Source: Asterias amurensis (taxonomy: Eukaryota > Echinodermata > Asteroidea > Forcipulatida > Asteriidae). Taken from it: a stretch of 64,000 nt of DNA. Both the position numbers and the translations under genes were made by a program. Of the stretch, positions 1 to 10,544 are shown piece after piece (position 1 is the stretch's first letter; each line of letters opens with the position of its first letter). Location: assembly GCF_032118995.1 (NCBI RefSeq), contig NC_092662.1:16505701-16569700 (forward strand). Direction: 5' to 3'. Below the pieces are notes generated by a model. The model saw only the letters and a program-made list of their open reading frames with translations, had not been told where the DNA came from and ran no database searches.

Positions 1-583
1 TTAAACGCGTTGCCCGCGATGCAGAATCCAATCTAAAGTCACTGATGAAGACTACAGCTCAAGATGCCGAATGCAGATACTGCGAGAAACTTGAAGAACT
101 GAAAAAGGTACGTAGATTTATGCATGGAGGAAGGTAGCTTTACGGTGGGGGTAATCATGGAGTTCTATTTCTACCTCCATGGGGTAATGTTTTCAGTCCT
201 TGACTAGTTTAGAGTTGTTGTAAGGAAGCGCTACAAAAGTGTGGACATTAGAACAAGTCCACACAGAGCTTGATACACTATGTGGACTTACATACACCCA
301 CACGAGTGTTGCAGAACATGTTTTGAAGAGTGTTGAAGTAATAATGTACACAGTAAAAGCTAAAAGGGACAATATTGTGCCCATAATACCCTTAAACAAT
401 TTTTTTTATAGTGTTTAAAGAGTTACGTATTCGAAGTTTTATTTCCATTTCTTCATTTTGATTTGTCTACCACAGGCACTTCTCGCCATTGTTGAAAGAA
501 TGACGTGTCCAGATGAGCCAGAAGTCCCGTCAGATTCTTACTTGAGTTCGAACGATATTGATCTTGGAATCATCGACATGTAG
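1..583 (+). CDS. 3' end of an unidentified coiled-coil-like protein gene (partial)
   Basis: Two exons are visible, 1-107 and 476-583, joined in phase 0 across a clean GTACGT donor and a CACAG acceptor. Together they encode about 71 residues. The first exon is rich in Lys, Glu and Ala with a Cys-x-x-Cys pair (CRYCEKLEELKK), which suggests the end of a helical or coiled-coil segment. The last exon ends in an acidic, Ser-rich tail (SDSYLSSNDIDLGIIDM) and a TAG stop. A polyadenylation signal AATAAA lies at 1233-1238, so the 3' UTR is about 650 bases. I do not recognise the family and the rest of the gene is outside the window. The exon structure is well supported by the sequence; the product is unknown. 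Confidence 0.7.
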
Positions 584-1942
584 AGTCAACTCAAGATTTG
601 CACTGAAAGTGATGACGTCACTTGGATTATGTCATGTCTGGAACTACAGTATGCCTTACTTTGAACTATCGCAATTACGCCTGTGATTTTTATGTCAAGA
701 ATTTTGCGTGACTTTAAATAGCATCATGATTCATTTTTCCTGAAATCATATCTTCGTTAGGAACACTGGGTAAATCCAATCTTCATAGCTAGTTCCCTCA
801 TCCCTGAAGTAACCCTCAGATATTACAAAAATGCAGGGAGGGTTCAACTATAATATGCTGGATCCCAAGCAGTCTGCTGATTTTACTTGTAATGGCTAAA
901 AAGAACGCATATCGTTCAATTGAGTAACTGCTGTATAAATTCATGCCTCAAAGTTAGTTGGGTGAGAGATAGAGGCAAAATCGCTTTACATGAATGCATG
1001 GGAGTGAAACAGTCTGAAGTTTTTTGCCGAAAACGACAGGGAAACCTGTTTTATAAAAGGCTTACTAAACTACTTCAAACCGCCGTGTGCTTATATCTGG
1101 ACCTTTAGGCCTCCATTAGTTATTTGAAATTGTGGTAATCTCACACAAATTATAGGATTGATCATACTTCCGTTTTACAGTTTTATAAAATAATATTCCA
1201 GTGCTATTATCAATGTCGACGCTTTACACAGAAATAAAGTTTCTTCAAATGTACGTTTTAATAATTTTTGATTTGTTTTATTTTACACGTTCCTGAAATT
1301 GAACTGACCGCAAATATTTATTGCACAAAAAGAGAACCAGAATATTTCTCCACCCAACCTCGGTTTGGTTCGCAGTTATTTGAATGGGAGAAAAATAAAA
1401 ACCTCAGTTTGGGCTGGCACATCAGATGAAGGTCGGCTTCCCAAGAAATGGCTATCCAGTGTTTTTATTAACAAGTTGTGGCTTCTTCAAATATAAGATC
1501 GTGTATGCGTTCCACAGCTGGTCTACGTCTATTGAAGTTGAAAAAATCGAACAAACTTGAAGACAAATATCGAGCGAACAGAACTACCCGTACGACGGGT
1601 TCGTCCAAAACACACTATTCCATATTTGCTCACTTCAGGTAAATATTAATAAACTGTTGATTCTCTCGAAATTTTGTCTTCTTGTACTGAGCCAAATATG
1701 GATTTTCTGATAGAACAAATCCAAATAAACACTCTTTTTTATGTGGGGAAGATTTGTCAGACATATTCTAATAAAATGATTAATTATCTGCTGTAAATGT
1801 ATAGTAGACTGTGAACTGTAATCGCAACACTTATACCATGGATGGGTTTATGCAGGGGTCTTATTTAACAGTGAACGAGCAACATAGAAGAACGTCTCCT
1901 TCATCATCCGTCCCATAAAGTAGAACATTTTGTTTGATAACC
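584..1942. other. 3' UTR and spacer between the first two genes
   Basis: This stretch holds the 3' UTR of the upstream gene up to its AATAAA at 1233, then spacer and the promoter/5' UTR of the secreted repeat protein. I see no coding exon and no recognisable dispersed element in it. Confidence 0.5.
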
Positions 1943-3971
1943 ATGAACGCCAGTGCATTATTTGTGATCGGAGTGTGCCTGTTTGCGGGGTTACCGTCCG
2001 GGAATACCAAGCCCCTACCGGACCAAGATGGGGCTCGGCGCGCCGAAACACGGCAGCAGCTGAGGCAAGCGCCTGGTTTTCTCAAACGGGTGGTTGAGAG
2101 TTCCATCGAGGCGAAAGAGGTAGACAGTGTTGAGATGGTTGCTGATTGTCTGCAGGGTGAATGCTCCGAGATCTACAAGCTCAGACCTGTAAGTTTCCAC
2201 ACAAAGTTATCTATGTAGTTTTTAACTTTCGGTTCAGGAGTCCCCTTAAAAAGTCAGAATTAACATTTCACACCGAAACAGACAATTCTTATTTTCCAAT
2301 TGAAGCTGGACACTTTAGACCGTTATCTTTTTTGGTATCAAAGTTATTTCACCTTAAAAGCGAGAAATGCCATAAGAGCATTGTACTTATGAATAATAGG
2401 GGGTCTGGATGAAGTCGGGTATAAATGAATAAACTTCACCTTATTTTACTAAAAGTAGGAAATGGATATTTCTATAAAACAAAATGTTGAATGATTATTT
2501 GCTCTCGGCCGACTTTTGTTCAGGGTGGTCACGTTAATTGATGAGTTGAATTCATACCAATATCAGCCTGAATAGTAATAATGGACTTACTTCACATTCT
2601 CGTTACTTTGAGGCTTATATAAAACGAATGTTTTTCTAATTGCAGGAGCTGTTAACTTTGATCAAACTGATCAATGAGAATGACAGAAACGCTGGACAAA
2701 GATTATCGCTGGCACAGCCAAGAGGGCCTCACTTTGGTAGTCACGAATCTAGTAGCCACCCTGAGCCCATCTCTGAGGACAACATATCTGAGTCAATAAT
2801 CTCTGAGGACGGTCACTCTGATTCCAGCCACAGTGAGGACGGTCATTCTGAGTCCAGCATCTCCGAGGAAAGCCACTCTGAGTCCAACAGCTCTGAATCC
2901 AGCCACACTGAGGACGGTCACTCCGAGTCCAGCAGCTCTGAGGATGGTCACTCTGAGTCCAGCCACACTGAGGACGGTCACTCCGAGTCCAGCAGCTCTG
3001 AGGATGGTCACTCTGAGTCCAGCCACACTGAGGGCGGTCACTCCGAGTCCAGCAGCTCTGAGGATGGTCACTCTGAGTCCAGCCACACTGAGGGCGGTCA
3101 CTCCGAGTCCAGCAGCTCTGAGGATGGTCACTCTGAGTCCAGCCACACTGAGGACGGTCACTCCGAGTCCAGCAGCTCTGAGGATGGTCACTCTGAGTCC
3201 AGCCACACTGAGGACGGTCACTCCGAGTCCAGCAGCTCTGAGGATGGTCACTCTGACTCAAGCCACACTGAAGACGGTCACTCCGAGTCCAGCAGCTCTG
3301 AGGATGGTCACTCTGAATCCAGCCACACTGAGGACGGTCACTCCGAGTCCAGCAGCTCTGAGGATGGTCACTCTGAATCCAGCCACACTGAGGACGGTCA
3401 CTCCGAGTCCAGCAGCTCTGAGGATGGTCGCTCTGAATCCAGCCACACTGAGGACAGCCTCTCTGAGTCCAACAGCTCTGAGGATGGTCACTCTGACTCA
3501 AGCCACACTGAGGACGGTCACTCCGAGTCCAGCAGCTCTGAGGATGGTCACTCTGAATCCAGCCACACTGAGGACAGCCTCTCTGAGTCCAACAGCTCTG
3601 AGGATGGCCACTCTGACTCAAGCCACACTGAGGACGGTCACTCTGAGTTCAGCAGCTCTGAGGATGGTCACTCTGAGTCCAGCCACACTGAGGACAGCCT
3701 CTCTGAGTCCAACAGCTCTGAGGATGGTCACTCTGAGTCCAGCCACACTGAGGACGGTCACTCTGAGTCCAGCAGTTCTGAGGACGGTCACTCTGAGGGA
3801 GGTCACTCTGCTACAGCCACACCGAGGACGGTCACTCTGAATCCAGAAGCTCTGAGGACGGTCACTCAGAGTCCAGCAGCTCTGAAGACGGTCACTCTGA
3901 TGACGGTCACTCTAAAACCAGTGTCTCCAAGGACAACCACTCTGAGTATCTCGGGGAGCAGACACTCCTAA
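1943..3971 (+). CDS. Secreted Ser/Glu/Asp/His-rich tandem-repeat protein
   Basis: Two exons, 1943-2188 and 2646-3971, join in phase 0 and give about 523 residues. The start ATG at 1943 is followed by a typical signal peptide (hydrophobic ALFVIGVCLFAGL). The mature N-terminal part (about residues 25-130) is non-repetitive and has one close Cys pair. From about residue 133 to 470 the protein is an uninterrupted array of a 20-residue unit made of two half-units, EDGHSESSHT and EDGHSESSSS. The DNA period is exactly 60 bases with no length change across about 15 units. Acidic Ser-x-Glu motifs recur in each unit, a consensus for secretory-pathway casein kinase (Fam20C type), and His recurs every ten residues, so calcium or metal binding or a phosphorylated matrix role is plausible but inferred. 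Near 3810 one base is missing relative to the repeat, so the last 50 or so residues are read in another frame. No family was recognised. A possible AATAAA lies at 4390-4395. Confidence 0.75.
2797..3805 (+). repeat. 60-bp coding tandem repeat array
   Basis: About 15 head-to-tail copies of a 60-base unit, each built of two related 30-base halves, all inside the second exon of the secreted protein. Copies differ by single substitutions only; a few carry a variant half-unit (EDSLSESNSS). Because the unit has no stop codon in several frames, long open frames appear on both strands here; only the Ser/Glu/His frame continues a signal-peptide exon. Confidence 0.95.
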
Positions 3972-4865
3972 TTCATCTTATCTGAGGCCAGCCTTCATTT
4001 CCGAGTGCAGCACATTTTAGTTAAAAGTTTTTCAAGTCGCAGCTACCTAATTTCATTAAAGTGTCACTTGTCTCTTGAAATTGAAATAATTTAGTTGACA
4101 GCCTAGTTGTCAGGGATTGGTCTTTAATGTTTGAAGAATAGTTTTGTAATTCCCTTGCTGCATTTAGCTTTAAACCCCTGTTGCTATTGAGCACATATTC
4201 CACCTAATCCTTCATACTTCAACACCATGTTTTCTGTTGGATCTCATTTGTAAACTGAGTACATTCTACAAAGGATCAGATTTACCACCATAAGCAGAGG
4301 TTAACCTTGGGTGTTGAATATTATTTGGTATTACCCATACACCGATGTTGTACTGTATACTCAATATTCCCCCACCCAGTCCTGTAACAAATAAAAGAAA
4401 TGAGGGGCGAATACCTCCGTAATGGGACAACTTAAAATAAACCTCACAAAGCTCATGAGTTTTTTTGAGTTGCAAGCTTTTATTCTTACTGACTGCTGTA
4501 TGTACATTATTTACATAAAGTATTTACAGAAATGCAACACGTGTTGTGTGATTTGCTCCACATTTCATAACATAACGGAACATGACATTCCTCATACTTC
4601 CAGTTCAACAAAACATAACACATCCTCTTACTAATCTTTAAGAAGGCAAAGATTTAAAAGAAATTTCAACCATGATTTAAAAGTCTGCCTGAATACGGTG
4701 GGTATCAACTGTCAGATGATATGGTGCTACCTCATTATCTTTTCTCTCAACAATGCAGCCATTTTTATTGTTAAGTTTGAATAACGTCTGGTATACTGAC
4801 TCGTTAAGTTGTGAGCTAGTACTTAGTTTTGAACTCCTCAGACTATAAGACGGCGTTCCTACATC

Positions 4866-5000
4866 ACATAAGCAAGTCATTCTTGATCCCAGTGGTGTAC
4901 ACTCTTACCACACAGTTTTTCTTCCTGAATGCCTTGCTCAATCATAACCCCCTGGAAGTGTGACTTTGAAATATCCAGATATATTGGATATTTCAATAAG
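4866..5000 (-). repeat. Dispersed repeat segment shared with 25340-25440
   Basis: Read on the minus strand this segment aligns closely with 25340-25440 on the plus strand: shared blocks include AAATATCCAATAT, TCCAGGGGG, GAGCAAG and ACACCACTGGGA in the same order. The 25340 copy lies inside a TTAA-type element, so this is probably a fragment of the same family. Confidence 0.65.
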
Positions 5001-5510
5001 CTAGGTGATTGATCTACAATACCTGAATGCTCAAAATGGTCACAGCCCCCAAAACCCATTGAAATCATAGAGCAATTACTGCCCCTCATTCTTCTATGAG
5101 TTTAGGGCGACTGTTAAAACATGATTAATTTAAAGCGGATTTTGTCAAAACACTTCAATTTTGAATAGCAATTTTAACAAGCTTGCGTGCTAAAGCAGTC
5201 ACTTTTCTTTAGGCACTCAATATTGTTTTTCAGAGCTTCCATTCCAGGAGTTAGTGAGGAGAGGCATCTGAATAAATACTACCACTGTTGAAAGCTCATT
5301 TGAGGATGTAACCTGTTAAATTACATTCAGTTGAATATGTCGTGTCCTGTCTACTAAATATTCAATGGCTACCATCAGATGTGTTGAATATTCATTGGAA
5401 TAAATCATCATCATACACCTTCTTCTCCCTTTTGTCTTTGTGTCTGCTGCCTTTGATGGCTCCTTGTGCTATAAACAGAAAAAAACAAGATATAGAAGAA
5501 AAAAAAATCT

Positions 5511-5645
5511 TTAAAGGCAAAGTATACCTTTGGTGTTTGGAACCGTTTGATTGTTTTATTCCTGTAGATATTAAGATGTATACAACACAAAATAATATGT
5601 ACAAATTTCATTCCGAAAATAGGTTGCCAACAGGAAATTGATTCT
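5511..5645 (+). mobile_element. Fragment of TTAA-type palindromic element (family I)
   Basis: Begins at a TTAA and shares with 24814 onward the terminal blocks ATACCTTTGG/GTACCTTTGG and TTGGAAC(C/T)GTTTGATT. The right end is not visible, so this looks like a truncated copy. Confidence 0.55.
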
Positions 5646-5707
5646 TTCAATTCTAAAATGTGATTTCATTGTATCATAAAGTTAAGATCTCGGTGAATGA
5701 GGTTAGA

Positions 5708-5847
5708 CAATGGAGAATTATGTGTGCTACTACGTGGCAGCAGACTTACCAGGTAAACGTTTATTATTTACGTAGTTCCAAGCATGTACACATTACCAAG
5801 AATGATTTTACCTGGCAAGTCTGCTGCCGCCTAGCATCACAAAATTG
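5708..5847. mobile_element. Foldback MITE with GGCAGCAGACTTACCAGG arms
   Basis: Two arms of about 40 bases form an imperfect inverted repeat around a loop of about 50 bases. The conserved core of the arm is GGCAGCAGACTTRCCAGG. A second copy with the same arms and an extended terminus lies at 31518-31674, which argues for a mobile foldback element rather than a one-off hairpin. A precursor microRNA is an alternative reading but two diverged copies with matching outer arms fit a MITE better. Confidence 0.65.
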
Positions 5848-6198
5848 GGTAAAGGGGTACACTTCCTAGCCTGAACATTTGAAGTCACAGTTCGAGGCTT
5901 GTGAATAGACCAATCCATTAAGCCTCGCCCCATTACGTGTTGACCAACCACAACCCGTATCGTAACCAAAAGTCCGACAAATTAAGGTCCGACATGCGTG
6001 CACATTTGCTTAGCGCGCACGGTAGAGTTGTGCAGAAAGGCATTGGAGAGGCGCACATGTTCTTGCTCACACGTGCGCCGTGGGTGGAGCCTAATGGATC
6101 GGTCTATTACACCAGAGATCTGCTGTTGAGCCATGTACATTATCACCTTTTACCTTGCACCATTTCACATGGTTTTAATGGCTCTGGAGATTCACAGT

Positions 6199-9100
6199 TT
6201 AATCCAAAAGACATGTCTTTACATACAAAGCCAATACCTGTAGGACAGGGACCAGTCTACACAATTCCTCACCTAGATCACCCCACGTTGACTTTCCAAC
6301 TGTCCGGGTGTCATTGTTGGCGTACTTGTGAATGTCTGGTTGATGTCGTGCCAGTGACACGTGGAGAACCGTTGACGAAACCATCTTGTTGTTCATTTCA
6401 TTGATGGCTTTGTCGGCCGCCTCAAAATTATCAAACGTGATGAAGGCACAACTGAAATTCAGAGGAGGAACACAAAGGTTAAAAATTGAGGAAGCTTTCC
6501 CTTTTTAAACCCATCAAACCTTGAAACTTGAGTTGACAAACCATTTGAAGACGATGAATATTTTTTATAAAAAGTAGACACCATGTTCTGGGTTTTAAAA
6601 TAAGCTTCTTGCGACTTGCGAGATAATTTTAGAACAAATCTGGTAAAAAGAAAATGTCTTAACAAAACACAACCCAACAGTGAATTTCAGAAGTAACCAC
6701 AATCCAGTTTTAAGAGACAAAAATCAAAATAAGTATGGAGACATCTTCTAGAAGCCCAGGCTTGTGGTGCAATGCCCGATGGACAGACAAACAGACACTT
6801 GACAAGAACGTACGGACAGACAGGTTGAACAAAGACAGAAATGATGAAAGACTTATACAAGACGTTGTGCAAATTTAACTCGCACAAACATCTTTTAATT
6901 GAAACCTGTCGCGAAGACAAGAATTATTGATGCCCACCTCTTCTCCTGCTCCATGTTGATATTTGCAATCGTCCCAAATTTCTTGAACGCTTTATCGCAC
7001 AGCTCGTGGGAGATTCCTCGACCATGGACGTACACTGTATTTCCGCGCTTTCTTTCCTGTGAGCCTGTGTGTATTAAAACAGCAACAGGTGTTTCAATCA
7101 ATTATAGGACAGGTGTTAATCATTACCATGAACAGATGTCGAGTACAAACAAAGGGTGTAATTAATATTTGGCGAGTGTTTCAGATCAATACGACACAAG
7201 TGATAAGAAGGTTGATGTACTTTGTAAACCATAAATAGTCACCAATAATTCAGCTGTTCACCCTCACACACGTGTGATTGAGAACACATTTAAAGGCAGG
7301 GTACATTTTTAGTAATTGTCAAAAACCACATATTCATAAAAAAAATAATAAAATATCAAAAGTTGGCCTCAGATGGTCATTGAAGTTGACAACGAAAGAA
7401 GCAACACCCTAGTTACACAGAACTGTGTGCTTTCAATGCCTGAGAAAAGGACCAGACCTGAAGCCATTCTCAGAATCAAATTTGTGGGTGAAAAATTACC
7501 TCTTTCCCTAAAATTACAAAGGGGGTCATCTCTGACAATGCTTTATAACATCAATAGATCTCCAGTGCTCTTTATTAAGAAACCAACATACAAATGACTG
7601 TCTCATTTAGGAATGGTGTAATAGAGACCGAGTACCTACCGTCAGGTATGTCTGTTTGGGATGGTTTCCGACTGCTTACAAAACTAAAAAAAGAGAGCAA
7701 AACAAACATTTTTAAACAAGCACTTAGAGAATGGGTTTTTCAATACCTGTAATTCAAACTGTCTGAAAAGCCAATTCAACTGCAGGAGTTGTGTATGGTG
7801 GTACGTAACTCTCTGTCTCTGCCTGTTTAAACTGAATATTTAAAATGCATTGATTACATGTTATCGTACTGCAGGCTTCCACAGTTTACCCATGTTCAAA
7901 ACCACAGTGGATATTGAACGGTCAGACAGTAGGAGGGTTGACTGTGAACCATATATGTAGATGAATTAACCACCTATATCACAGGCTTCCAAAGTTTACA
8001 TATTGTTCACACCACAGTGGATATTGAATGGTCACACAGTAGGAGGGTTGACTATGTAGATGCATTCACAACAAATATTATACTCAAGGCTGCCAAAGTT
8101 TACCTTTTTTCAAACGGTATTAGGCTATGATACATGTATTATGGATGATACTAAACGGTAAAACAGTAGGAGGGTTAAGTGTATAAAGTAAACGATTTTC
8201 CATTCAATGGAACTTGAAGTCAATAAAGTAAAATTATACGCCTCCCATTCATACTCACTTGTCATATAAATTCTTCTTGTGTAGTTTCCTACCATCCATG
8301 TTGGGTCCTGGACTGGTCTCCTCCCCACTGGAGGGGCCACTGTTTGGACCCACAAAAGGCTGGAAAATGGGCAGGTCCGGTGCCTTCTCTGGCTCCTTAA
8401 GGCTGCGCTGCATCTTACGTGAACGCTTGAACCCTGAGCTCTTGTTCTCTTCTAGCTTGGCTTGTTTGGCCTATCAGGAGTCAAAGATTTAAAACGAAAT
8501 CAGCAAAATAACCCACAACACAATCACCAGTTGCTGAGGTGCCCTGTGCTTTTGCTGTCGAGCCCTTTGCAAAGTTCCAATACAAACTTTCCTCATAGAA
8601 TTGGGAGTTGACTAGGCCTAACCTGAAGTTTTGCTGAAATAGGCTGGGAAACCTATAACAAAATGTGGTAGGTTGGAATTTTGATGGTCTTTCTCATCAT
8701 TGGTTAGACCAGTATTTTCAAAAGGATTTTCAGAGATGTAAAATAAGTAGAATTTGAAACTTTGTTTGGTGGAAGTATAATTAGGTGAGGTTTGTGGTAG
8801 GACCTTGTGTAAATCTATTTTGACTAATGTTGGTTCTGATAAGAACTGGTTGATAGCACAACGTTTCTATCAGTATGCTCTAATCAACTTCAAGAGAATG
8901 TTGGACTCTGTTGCTGGGATGCTGCTTAAGTACTATCTTGGGGAATGTAATGTTGCTGTAGTTCTTAGCTTCGTCACACTGACCTGTTCAGCAGCTAATA
9001 CTTTCTTAGCCATCTCTTTGGCATCTTCTTGGCTGGTTTCCGGCAAGGCTGCATTATCAAAATGGAAATAAGTAAAATGAAAAAATAATAATTATGTAAC

Positions 9101-9999
9101 CAAAATATTGATAAAATAGGAAGACTGCCAACCTTGAGGCTCGCTAGATAACTCAGTTTGTAGAGTGGTGGCACGTTAGTCGAGAGGTCGCAGGTTCAAA
9201 TTCCGCTGTAGTTAATATTCCTTTATCAACTTAGAATTTATTTTGTCTACTGAATTCAACTTACCTCTTTTTGTACCTGGTTGTGGAGTGAGAGGCGCAG
9301 GTTTGTTTTTATTATTTTTCAACTGTTGTAAAACTTTCTTCTGTAAAAAAAGCAATTCAAAACAAAGTTATTAGGCCTACTACAATATTTTGATTAAGTA
9401 AATACCTCTATCAACCCAAGACCTGGTTGTTGCAGCACGTACGTTTTTATTTAAATTTATTACTACCAACACGACAAGCCCAGGTTAATGTGCTTTCCAC
9501 AATTGCGCTAGAGCCTTTGGGAAAATCTTGGCATAAAAACATGGATTGAGTCCAGCATATGATATTGACACTGTATTTTCTGATGCTCCATTTTATAAAT
9601 ACAATAGGGCCTGTCTAGGCTAATTCTAATTCTAGTCCCATCACATCATTCATAAAAACAAAATACAAAAATGTTATCAGGTTATTGGCCCCATTCATTT
9701 CGCTGTATCTTGGCACTTAAAATTGGGCCAAAGAAATCCTCATTAGTCATGTAACTTTATAGTGTATTACAATTTATACCAAATACAAGTATTTCATCAT
9801 GCAAAACTAACAATAACAATATCAAAAAAGCAAAATTCAAATCACAAAACAATTTTCACGATATTGGTGCAGTGATATTTTACATGTTTACAAAATGAAA
9901 TTATCACTGATTCCTATAATTTCATACCTTTTTCCGTATCTTGGCATATTTATTTTGCAGCATCTCCTCTTCCTCAGTCATACGGGACGGAAAAACCAT
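6199..9999 (-). CDS. NELFE: NELF-E, RNA-binding subunit of negative elongation factor
   Basis: Minus-strand exons: 9928-9999, 9265-9340, 8984-9048, 8293-8470, 6938-7064 and 6199-6451; all junctions keep phase and give 256 residues. The N-terminus (MVFPSRMTEEEEMLQNKYAK) matches the start of vertebrate NELF-E, followed by the conserved NKSSGFKRSRKMQRSLKEPE and PIFQPF blocks. A single RRM spans about residues 135-205, with RNP2 NTVYVHG and RNP1 SCAFITF, then SLARHQP and GKSTWGDL as in the human protein (VNIARKQP, GKSVWGSL). NELF binds paused RNA polymerase II with DSIF in the nucleus, and this subunit contacts nascent RNA. The Arg-Asp repeat region between the N-terminal block and the RRM in vertebrates is not encoded by any in-frame exon I found, so the protein is about 120 residues shorter. 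The C-terminus is uncertain: I read through to a TAA at 6199, but a GTGAGG donor at 6272 could splice to an unseen last exon. Confidence 0.88.
7290..7600 (+). mobile_element. Degenerate copy of the family A TTAA MITE
   Basis: Lies in the NELFE intron between 7064 and 8293. It starts at TTTAAAGGCAGGGTACA and keeps family landmarks in order (TTTTAGTAATTGTC, the ACACAGAACTGTGTGCTTTCA block, AAAATTACCTCTTT, ACAATGCTTTATA). The right terminus is eroded. Confidence 0.6.
7873..8180 (+). repeat. Three diverged copies of a roughly 105-bp unit in a NELFE intron
   Basis: Units start near 7873, 7983 and 8084. Each has AGGCT(T/G)CCA-AGTTTAC, a block CACAGTGGATATTGAA or its variant, and CAGTAGGAGGGTTGACT. 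A single further copy of the last block lies at about 35643-35690 in an AK8 intron, so the unit is also dispersed. Confidence 0.7.
9122..9216 (+). mobile_element. tRNA-derived SINE (family S1)
   Basis: Contains an A-box-like CTAGATAACTCAGTTTGTAG and a B-box GGTTCAAATTCC. It shares the upstream flank (GACTGCCAAC against GACCGCCAAC) with the copy at 30219, so it is a dispersed SINE, not a functional tRNA gene. It sits in the NELFE intron between 9048 and 9265. Confidence 0.6.
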
Positions 10000-10361
10000 T
10001 TGGCTAGTTCTGCTGTTGTTTTTGGCACAGTCAAAAATGAAAAATAAAATTGAAAAAATGTGGATCTATAGCAGACGGTCACCAGCTGTCCAGTCAAAAA
10101 AATTGTTGGTGGTACCCGGCGCGATCAGGATTCAGGTATATGTTATCCGTGTACCAGTGTAAATGTACTGGGGTCACCGATTGGTGGCGTCATTTATTGT
10201 TTCTAGTATCTTCTCGCTGATCGCATCTTCTTTGACAGGCGATTTTGTTTTCAGTAATTCGTCTCATTATTACGACTGGAAAGCTACAATTTCAGTAAAT
10301 ATTTGTTCTCTTGTTTGGACTGCAGCACTTCAAGTAAATATTCTCAGTTGGACAAGCCGAG

Positions 10362-10544
10362 ATGGGTGTGAAGAAAAAGCCCAAAATCACCTGGATAGTG
10401 GAGCTTGCTAACCATCTTCCACATTTCGAAGATATTTTCGACGAACACACATTTTACTGGACGGCCTTTGTTTTTGTTATCTCCACTTTCGTCTTTGTTT
10501 ATCTCCTCTCGCGACGGGTGAAGATAAAGAACACTGATATTTAA
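10362..10544 (+). CDS. Putative 60-aa single-pass membrane protein
   Basis: An ATG in good context (G at -3, G at +4) opens a 60-residue frame: a basic N-terminus (MGVKKKPK), an amphipathic middle (about residues 11-29), a strongly hydrophobic helix at about residues 33-49 rich in Phe and Val, and a basic tail (RRVKIKNTDI). This predicts a small tail-anchored-like or type II single-pass protein with Lys/Arg on both sides. It lies head to head with NELFE, 362 bases from its start codon. The 3' part of the frame and its 3' UTR are triplicated in tandem; copy two keeps the same frame and stop. I do not recognise a family. Further 5' exons are possible. The codon-level conservation in copy two and the clear helix support a real gene, but a short ORF by chance cannot be excluded. 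Confidence 0.5.
   Translation: MGVKKKPKITWIVELANHLPHFEDIFDEHTFYWTAFVFVISTFVFVYLLSRRVKIKNTDI

Larger units (their letters stand above)
3972..6198. other. Spacer between the secreted repeat gene and NELFE
   Basis: The two genes converge here. Contents seen: a possible polyadenylation signal at 4390; a repeat fragment near 4270-4385 resembling one near 23900-24010; a dispersed repeat segment at about 4866-5000 (inverted) that matches 25340-25440; the left end of a TTAA-flanked element at 5511-5645 related to the one starting at 24814; and the foldback element at 5708-5847. No convincing coding exon was found. Confidence 0.5.

Noticed and set aside
2749-3840. Long open frames of 335 aa (plus) and 290 aa (minus) over the 60-bp array
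   Set aside because: The repeat unit lacks stops in several frames, so these are by-products. Only the Ser/Glu/His frame joins a signal-peptide exon in phase.
5937-6404. 155-aa plus-strand open frame
   Set aside because: It is antisense to the last NELFE exon and shows no domain or splice support.
7640-7671. 32-base candidate NELFE exon with good donor and acceptor
   Set aside because: Its length (two modulo three) would break the otherwise perfect phase between exon 4 and the RRM exon.
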